Position numbers and translations under genes: made by a program. Of a stretch of DNA of 64,000 bases, positions 61,969-64,000 are shown one piece after another. Under the pieces are notes generated by a model. The model saw only the letters and a list, made by a program, of their open reading frames with translations. It made no database searches and was not told the DNA's origin. The stretch is from positions 2,976,001-3,040,000 of the forward strand of contig OX442322.1 of assembly GCA_949358305.1 (NCBI GenBank). The letters are read 5' to 3'. This stretch comes from Strigamia acuminata (Eukaryota > Arthropoda > Chilopoda > Geophilomorpha > Linotaeniidae). The number at the start of each line of letters is the position of its first letter. The stretch's first letter is position 1.

Positions 61969-63724
61969 TATGACGGTTTATAAGTGCTATTTATTAATAA
62001 CACGGCCGAATTTTAAGTGTTTTTTGCGAAACCCGCATTTGTCAATGCTCCGAGTCGCCACTAGATGGCGCGATTATAATTCAGCGGTAAATTCGAATTG
62101 CGAGTTAAGAAAACTGGTAAATAAATATAAGAATATATTTATTTGTATGAAACGACACTTTATTAGGATTAATATAAATATATATTAATAATTATTGTTC
62201 ACACTAAGTGATGGGAATCTCTAGTTCAGCAGAAATGGAGATTTGATAATCCATCGATCAACCGATCGATGTGATTGGTGGATCCATTTCCGGTCCTGGG
62301 TATCCAGTTCCGGTTGTGGTGTGAATTAGCATATTGCTCCTCCGTATCCACTTCCGGCGATACGGGATTGGAGGGATTCGTGGAACCCATGTTCCAATTG
62401 GTTGATTGGATTAATCTCTAATCCAGTCAGGTTATATAAACCCAAACAACCGGCCATCCGGCAGCTCTGTTTGATTATTTTCTGTTTGGTATTGTTACTT
62501 AAGAAATATGATTCGTTGTTCACGTAAAAAAACCTTTTGGTTCTTTGTTGATTTATTCACAAAGAACCGTTGCATGATTCTACAGAATCATGCCACCGCC
62601 GGCAATTGAAGTCGAAGTGCTGGGATCATTATGTTGCATAAATGTTACAGTTTACGGTTGCGACGCCGAAGGAGAACCCGCCGTTGTGCAATTCAGTATC
62701 CTCCGGACAGGACCATGTGGTCTTTCTCGGTATGAACGTATTCCGTTACCGCAAGTAGCATCGTTGCTGTTGAGAATTAGTTCCTTCACCGGATGGTGCC
62801 AAAGCAGTCTGTTTTACAGTAACCACGAGTAGCACCAAGTGTTTGGCAAGCTGATTCTCATGGTATTCGATGCCAAAGTAGTCGGTCTATTATTAGTACC
62901 GCGAGAGATTATACTGCTGTGCGGAGCCGCGAGCTATCGACTCCTGTGTACGTGATACCGTCAATCGCCAGACGAACGACCGTGTCGCGACGCAGGGGAC
63001 GCTTGATACCGTTCTGCATTGCAAGGCGTATATTTTCTTTCGACGGCAATTGTGTGTTGCGACGGGAAGCCTAATCTTCATTTTATTTATAACAGCTAAA
63101 TATTAACTTGGCGACAAGTTGATTAACCAAGTCAGAAGACTTAATTACGATCACGATTACATCAAAGACGCAAATGTAACTGATAAGTTGATGACAACTT
63201 ATCCACAAAAATATCTAAATAAGAATTCACAACGATATGAATTAAATATAATTCATAAGCGGAATATTGATAAGTAAAATGAATACATTTACTTACACCA
63301 ATATCCTCCCAAAGTTGTGGCGGTGCAGACAAAGTCAACCGCAATGCTCAGATCATTCGATTTATCGACGTGCGATAATTTACACAGCGAACCAAGGAAA
63401 CCAGCGAAGCCATATCGGACTCCAGGACACAGCCATCCGGCTTAGATGACATCTGTAAACCAGGTCGAGCGATGGGGAAACCGCTCCCTTATCCCAGACA
63501 CGTAATGATATTATTTTAGGACCAATTGGCCTATGCTTTGTATAGTTTAATAGTCAGTTAACTTGCCAAATGTTGGCATTAGTCTTATGTATAATTTAGC
63601 TCACTGCATATTGTTTGCCAACAATAAATTGTCTTGTATTTATCTCGTATTGTATTCACTGTTATTTATCGCGATCTCTTCCCGGTACCATTGTTAAATG
63701 GGAGTTGTGGTCGTCACCGTCACA
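61969..63724 (+). repeat. Element D 3' LTR
   Basis: 1,756 bp, same length and identical embedded ORFs as the 5' LTR, so no divergence is apparent. CTCF-like motif at 62058-62070, TATA at 62433-62439. Followed by TSD GGTT. Confidence 0.94.
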
Positions 63725-64000
63725 GGTTTCTCTGGATGGTCCACGGACACCCGCTCGCCGGACATTCTGGAGTGGCCAGAACGATCTACCGAGCAAATCA
63801 ACTTTATTTTTGGCCAAAAATGACCCGAGATATTGTTCGTTTTATTCACCACTGCCCCAGATGCCAAGCGTGCAAACCTAGGACGCCCAAGAATTACGAG
63901 AGAATATCACTCGGCCCTTTCGCACCCTTCGATTGCTGGAGCGTGGATCTAATGGGCCCAAAACCAACATTGTCCAATAAAAACAAATATATCTTGGTAA
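63725..64000 (+). pseudogene. pol: Element C Pol, integrase part (window edge)
   Basis: Resumes the C pol frame exactly after the D insertion. HHCC finger HGHPLAGHSG...HHCPRCQAC and the start of the catalytic core WSVDLMGPKP with the first Asp; the remainder lies beyond 64000. Closest to B integrase. Confidence 0.92.

Larger units (their letters stand above)
50297..63724 (+). mobile_element. Element D: complete Ty3/Gypsy retrotransposon
   Basis: 13,428 bp inserted in C pol with TSD GGTT (50293-50296 and 63725-63728; a fifth T also matches). Two 1,756-bp LTRs start TATGACGG and end CCGTCACA, with identical embedded ORFs. tRNA-Gln primer site, intact gag, slippery site, intact pol, two overlapping third ORFs and polypurine tract. 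It looks young and potentially autonomous. Confidence 0.95.
44032..64000 (+). mobile_element. Element C: Ty3/Gypsy retrotransposon, 3' end outside the window
   Basis: The 5' LTR (44032-44660) has TGTGGTGATTCG / CGAATCACGACA ends, an 11 of 12 inverted match. An exact tRNA-Pro primer site, gag and pol follow. Element D interrupts it at 50297-63724. The LTR start and primer type match element B, and gag and pol are clearly related. Nonsense codons occur in gag and pol. Confidence 0.93.

Overview
This window is animal nuclear DNA, most likely from an arthropod, and consists almost entirely of transposable elements. I see no host gene, rRNA or tRNA. The organism call rests on Ty3/Gypsy and Ty1/Copia LTR retrotransposons of insect type, a Copia primer-binding site matching the anticodon region of initiator tRNA-Met as in Drosophila copia, and AT-rich spacers. 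The exact taxon cannot be read from the sequence.

The layout is a set of nested insertions, each bounded by a target-site duplication (TSD). (1) Element A is a Gypsy relic whose gag is split between 1175-1500 and 32737-33607; it has no pol, and its 3' LTR starts at 34555. (2) A minus-strand Copia element (1501-32731, TSD GAAAT) sits inside A's gag. (3) Three elements sit inside the Copia: Gypsy element B (1740-15255, plus strand, TSD ATAC) in its 3' LTR, and a putative 2-kb solo LTR (19863-21896, TSD AAAT) and Gypsy element E (22360-32126, minus strand, TSD GTAT) in its leader. (4) A 6.7-kb DNA transposon with CACTG termini (35072-41745, TSD CGT) interrupts A's 3' LTR. (5) After an unresolved stretch with an orphan Lys/Asn-rich ORF, Gypsy element C starts at 44032 and runs off the window. 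Complete Gypsy element D (50297-63724, TSD GGTT) is inserted into C's integrase.

B and D look intact and young: their LTR pairs have equal lengths and identical ORFs. Both encode gag, a protease-RT-RNase H-integrase polyprotein, and a third non-envelope reading unit preceded by a splice-acceptor-like sequence. B, C and D all place pol in the -1 frame behind an in-phase A AAA AAC slippery heptamer. In D this is followed by a GC hairpin; B has two tandem copies. A, C, E and the Copia are broken by nonsense codons and insertions.

The most unusual content is in E and in the third ORFs. E carries a Ulp1/SUMO-protease-like ORF downstream of pol, with nonsense codons and a His-to-Tyr change at the catalytic position, and its gag ends in an Arg/Gly/Asn/Gln-rich tail instead of a zinc knuckle. 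B has a 955-aa ORF3 with a plausible upstream exon, plus two sets of tandem stem-loops. D has two overlapping third ORFs. The CACTG transposon carries a multi-exon gene of unknown function. All homology calls were made by eye from motifs; no database search was run.
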